Of a stretch of 40,058 nucleotides of DNA, positions 38,320 to 40,058 are shown piece after piece (positions within the stretch are counted from its first letter, which is position 1; the number at the start of each line of letters is the position of its first letter). The notes beneath the pieces are model-generated. The model was not told the origin of the DNA. It worked only from the letters and a program-made list of their open reading frames with translations, and searched no databases. This DNA comes from Limisphaerales bacterium (GTDB lineage: Bacteria > Verrucomicrobiota > Verrucomicrobiia > Limisphaerales > UBA11358). The position numbers and the translations under genes are program-made. Where the stretch lies: positions 67,258 to 107,315 of the forward strand of contig PLHK01000139.1 of the NCBI GenBank assembly GCA_003139955.1, given 5' to 3'.

Positions 38320-39774
38320 ATGAAAAGCAATTTCCTATCAGTTAACTATCGAACACTACTTCTAAGCGCGTCCCTATTTTTTGGCGGGGTCCTTCTGACG
38401 CTCCCGGGCGGGGCGGCGTCCTGGTCGGCTCAGCCGCTGGTGGTGCATGAATGGGGGGTTCAGGTGTTTGACTGGAGCAAGCCGACGCCCACTTCGCCGC
38501 CATTGCCGGATTTTATTCACACTGATGCCCACCCCGGCACGCCTGTCGTTTCCACGCAGAAACGCGTGAAGGATCTTCCGCCGGACAGCGGCATACGGTT
38601 CAAGCCGGTCCTTTATTTTTATCCGCCGGCGAATCAGCTTGGGGAGAATCTGGTGGGTGTTGAGATGCGTTTTGCCTATGGCCACGCCAATGCCTGGTAC
38701 CCGCAGGCCAGTGTGTATCGCACGCCGGGAATGACCGCCAACGCCAAGGAGCCGGATTGGGACGCGTGGCGCAAGGCTAATGGCCCACGGATGTTTGCTG
38801 ACCCCAAGAAGCTGGCGGTGCCGGTTCCGGACGATGAGCGCATGGAGCTTGTCTGGTCGCGATTGACGTTGAGCAAGGATGTGCCGGCCGGGGTGAAACT
38901 GCCGGAGGTGGACAAGGGGCACTGGATCAGCATCGCCCGGCAGGTGCAAAGTGCGTACGTCAGCAACGGGACGGAGGCGGAGAAATTTCTATTTTACGAG
39001 GGGGCCACGCACGAACGTCCGGCCGTCACGCTTATCGCCGATGCCGATGGATTCATGAGCCGCCCGAGCAAGATGACGCACATCGTGAACGTCACGGATT
39101 TGCCGCTGTACAATGTTTTTGCAATTTACCATCACGACCATCACACATGGATCGGCTATGCGACAGTGCTGGAACCCATCAAGCCGGCCAGCCAGCAGGG
39201 TGGCGCGGGCAGCACGATCACTTCCCTGGCGGTGCCGGACTTTGCGGCTTTCAACGATTGGACTGACGACAAGACCATCGTCGCGCTGACGATTGATCGC
39301 CTGCGGGCGACGCTGACCGAGGGCGGCGGGCTTTCCATCAATCATGACCTGCGCGATCCGGCCGATCCGCAGGGGCCCACGCAATGCGCGGAACTTTTTC
39401 CGGATGAGGCCCAGGCGCTGGAAACCATCTGGCACGATGATTTCTTCAACAATGACGGGCTTACCATTTTGTATCGCGAATCGCCAGCGGCGCTGGACAG
39501 GGCCATGCCGTTGAATCTTTACACGGACATGTACCATTACATCAAGTTTTCGCGCTGCGGGCTGGTGGTCAACAAGAACATCGATCCCGCGCAGGTGATG
39601 GCGACTTATTTCGGCGTGGCCGCTCTCTCCTATGGCAGCAAGATGCCGGCGGCGACGCTGGCTGCGCTGAAGGCCAATCGGTTTCTCACTGAGGGGAACA
39701 TCGCCTATTTTGAGCGCCTGGGGCGCGATCCCAAGCAGATCGCGGAAATGCGTGCCGCACTGGATAAGAACTAA
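38320..39774 (+). CDS. Secreted VHEWG-family protein of unknown function
   Basis: 484 aa. A signal peptide (hydrophobic core LLLSASLFFGGVLLTL, ending near GGAASWSA) is followed by PLVVHEWGVQVFDW, the hallmark opening VHEWGTFT-type of a family of exported proteins in Planctomycetes and Verrucomicrobiota. Other blocks are RFKPVLYFYPPA and KFLFYEGATHERP. Near the middle, YHHDHHTWIGYA has several His and could bind metal. The function of the family is unknown. The short gap from the previous gene (54 bp) is compatible with an operon. The reading frame is complete. Confidence 0.8.
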   Translation: MKSNFLSVNYRTLLLSASLFFGGVLLTLPGGAASWSAQPLVVHEWGVQVFDWSKPTPTSPPLPDFIHTDAHPGTPVVSTQKRVKDLPPDSGIRFKPVLYFYPPANQLGENLVGVEMRFAYGHANAWYPQASVYRTPGMTANAKEPDWDAWRKANGPRMFADPKKLAVPVPDDERMELVWSRLTLSKDVPAGVKLPEVDKGHWISIARQVQSAYVSNGTEAEKFLFYEGATHERPAVTLIADADGFMSRPSKMTHIVNVTDLPLYNVFAIYHHDHHTWIGYATVLEPIKPASQQGGAGSTITSLAVPDFAAFNDWTDDKTIVALTIDRLRATLTEGGGLSINHDLRDPADPQGPTQCAELFPDEAQALETIWHDDFFNNDGLTILYRESPAALDRAMPLNLYTDMYHYIKFSRCGLVVNKNIDPAQVMATYFGVAALSYGSKMPAATLAALKANRFLTEGNIAYFERLGRDPKQIAEMRAALDKN

Positions 39775-39783
39775 TCAATCCCC

Positions 39784-39948
39784 ATGAAATCACAAGCCCT
39801 CAAACCATTAGCTATTATTCGATTCGCAGCCGGTTGCGTCCCGGTTGGCTTTCTGGCGGCAGGTGTCTATTTACTGTTCGGACAGATTTCAGACGTTCGT
39901 GGTGCGACGGCTGGTGTTGGGATCATGGCTTTTGGTTCTGAAGCGTGA
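39784..39948 (+). CDS. Small membrane protein, 54 aa, unknown
   Basis: ATG to TGA, starting 9 bp after the VHEWG gene's stop. One membrane helix is visible (CVPVGFLAAGVYLLFGQI). The last codons lie inside the short dispersed repeat also found at 35188, which suggests that the 3' end was altered by the repeat. It might be the truncated start of a larger protein. No family was recognised. The rest of the window after it, about 110 bp, holds nothing I can identify. Confidence 0.35.
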   Translation: MKSQALKPLAIIRFAAGCVPVGFLAAGVYLLFGQISDVRGATAGVGIMAFGSEA

Positions 39949-39955
39949 ACCATTC
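39924..39955. repeat. Short dispersed repeat, copy 2
   Basis: See copy 1 at 35188. The core TTCTGAAGCGTGAACC is identical; the flanks differ at a few positions and by a 3-base gap. Confidence 0.5.
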
Positions 39956-40058
39956 AGGCATCATCGTGTTAGCGGTTAGTCGGCGGGTATTGGTGAAGTT
40001 CGGCCGGATTGTGGCCGGTGGTTAAATCACACGCGGCTTTACTGACAGTTTCACTGAC

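Noticed and set aside
1-40058. tRNA or rRNA genes
   Set aside because: No cloverleaf with a GGTTCGA-type T-loop and no rRNA core sequence was recognised on either strand; short tRNA-like pieces cannot be fully excluded by eye.

Overview
This window most likely comes from a GC-rich member of the Verrucomicrobiota (Limisphaerales/Pedosphaera-like). The grounds are indirect: N-terminal zinc-ribbon and GYF_2 proteins, a DUF2339 giant membrane protein, a secreted VHEWG-family protein, an MglA/roadblock/PATAN signalling block, and almost no Shine-Dalgarno sequences. No rRNA, tRNA, CRISPR array, transposase, integrase or phage gene was seen.

Layout. (1) 0-8.6 kb: a zinc-ribbon protein, then a metabolic block. 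It holds an isocitrate/isopropylmalate dehydrogenase relative overlapping an isochorismatase-aldehyde dehydrogenase fusion, then a sulfotransferase divergent from a Rieske oxygenase plus NRPS-like A-T-TE pair. The A-T-TE enzyme lacks the usual amino-group-binding Asp and has a Cys nucleophile in its thioesterase, so a small non-amino-acid carboxylate product is plausible. (2) 8.6-14.7 kb: a polarity or surface-motility module. On the minus strand are a proline-rich roadblock protein, MglA GTPase, MglB-like protein and PilT-like ATPase. Divergent from these are a receiver-PATAN regulator, a small roadblock-like protein and an unknown protein. (3) 14.7-20.4 kb: uppP, a LysM protein, a glycosyltransferase-like protein and dprA, interrupted by small AT-richer minus-strand genes. 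(4) 20.4-30.3 kb: a GYF membrane protein coupled to a membrane-anchored pterin dehydratase, a polytopic membrane protein, a metallo-beta-lactamase-fold hydrolase, DUF2339 and a gamma-carbonic anhydrase, with three more small minus-strand islands. (5) 30.3-40 kb: a VapBC-type toxin-antitoxin pair, a zinc-ribbon protein, an AsmA-like protein, proA, an unknown 440-aa protein carrying heptanucleotide repeats, a transglutaminase-like protein, a degenerate nuclease-like lipoprotein and a secreted VHEWG protein.

Three themes cross the window. First, several genes have a sigma70-like -35/-10 pair placed so that transcription would start at or within a few bases of the start codon, which predicts many leaderless mRNAs. 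Second, six small AT-richer genes all lie on the minus strand whatever their neighbours do. Two of them share both flanking sequences, and three share a 3' boundary motif resembling one half of an integron attC site. This is the best candidate for an undescribed mobile gene-cassette system. Third, heptanucleotide and palindromic repeats sit between genes and also inside coding sequences, including proA.
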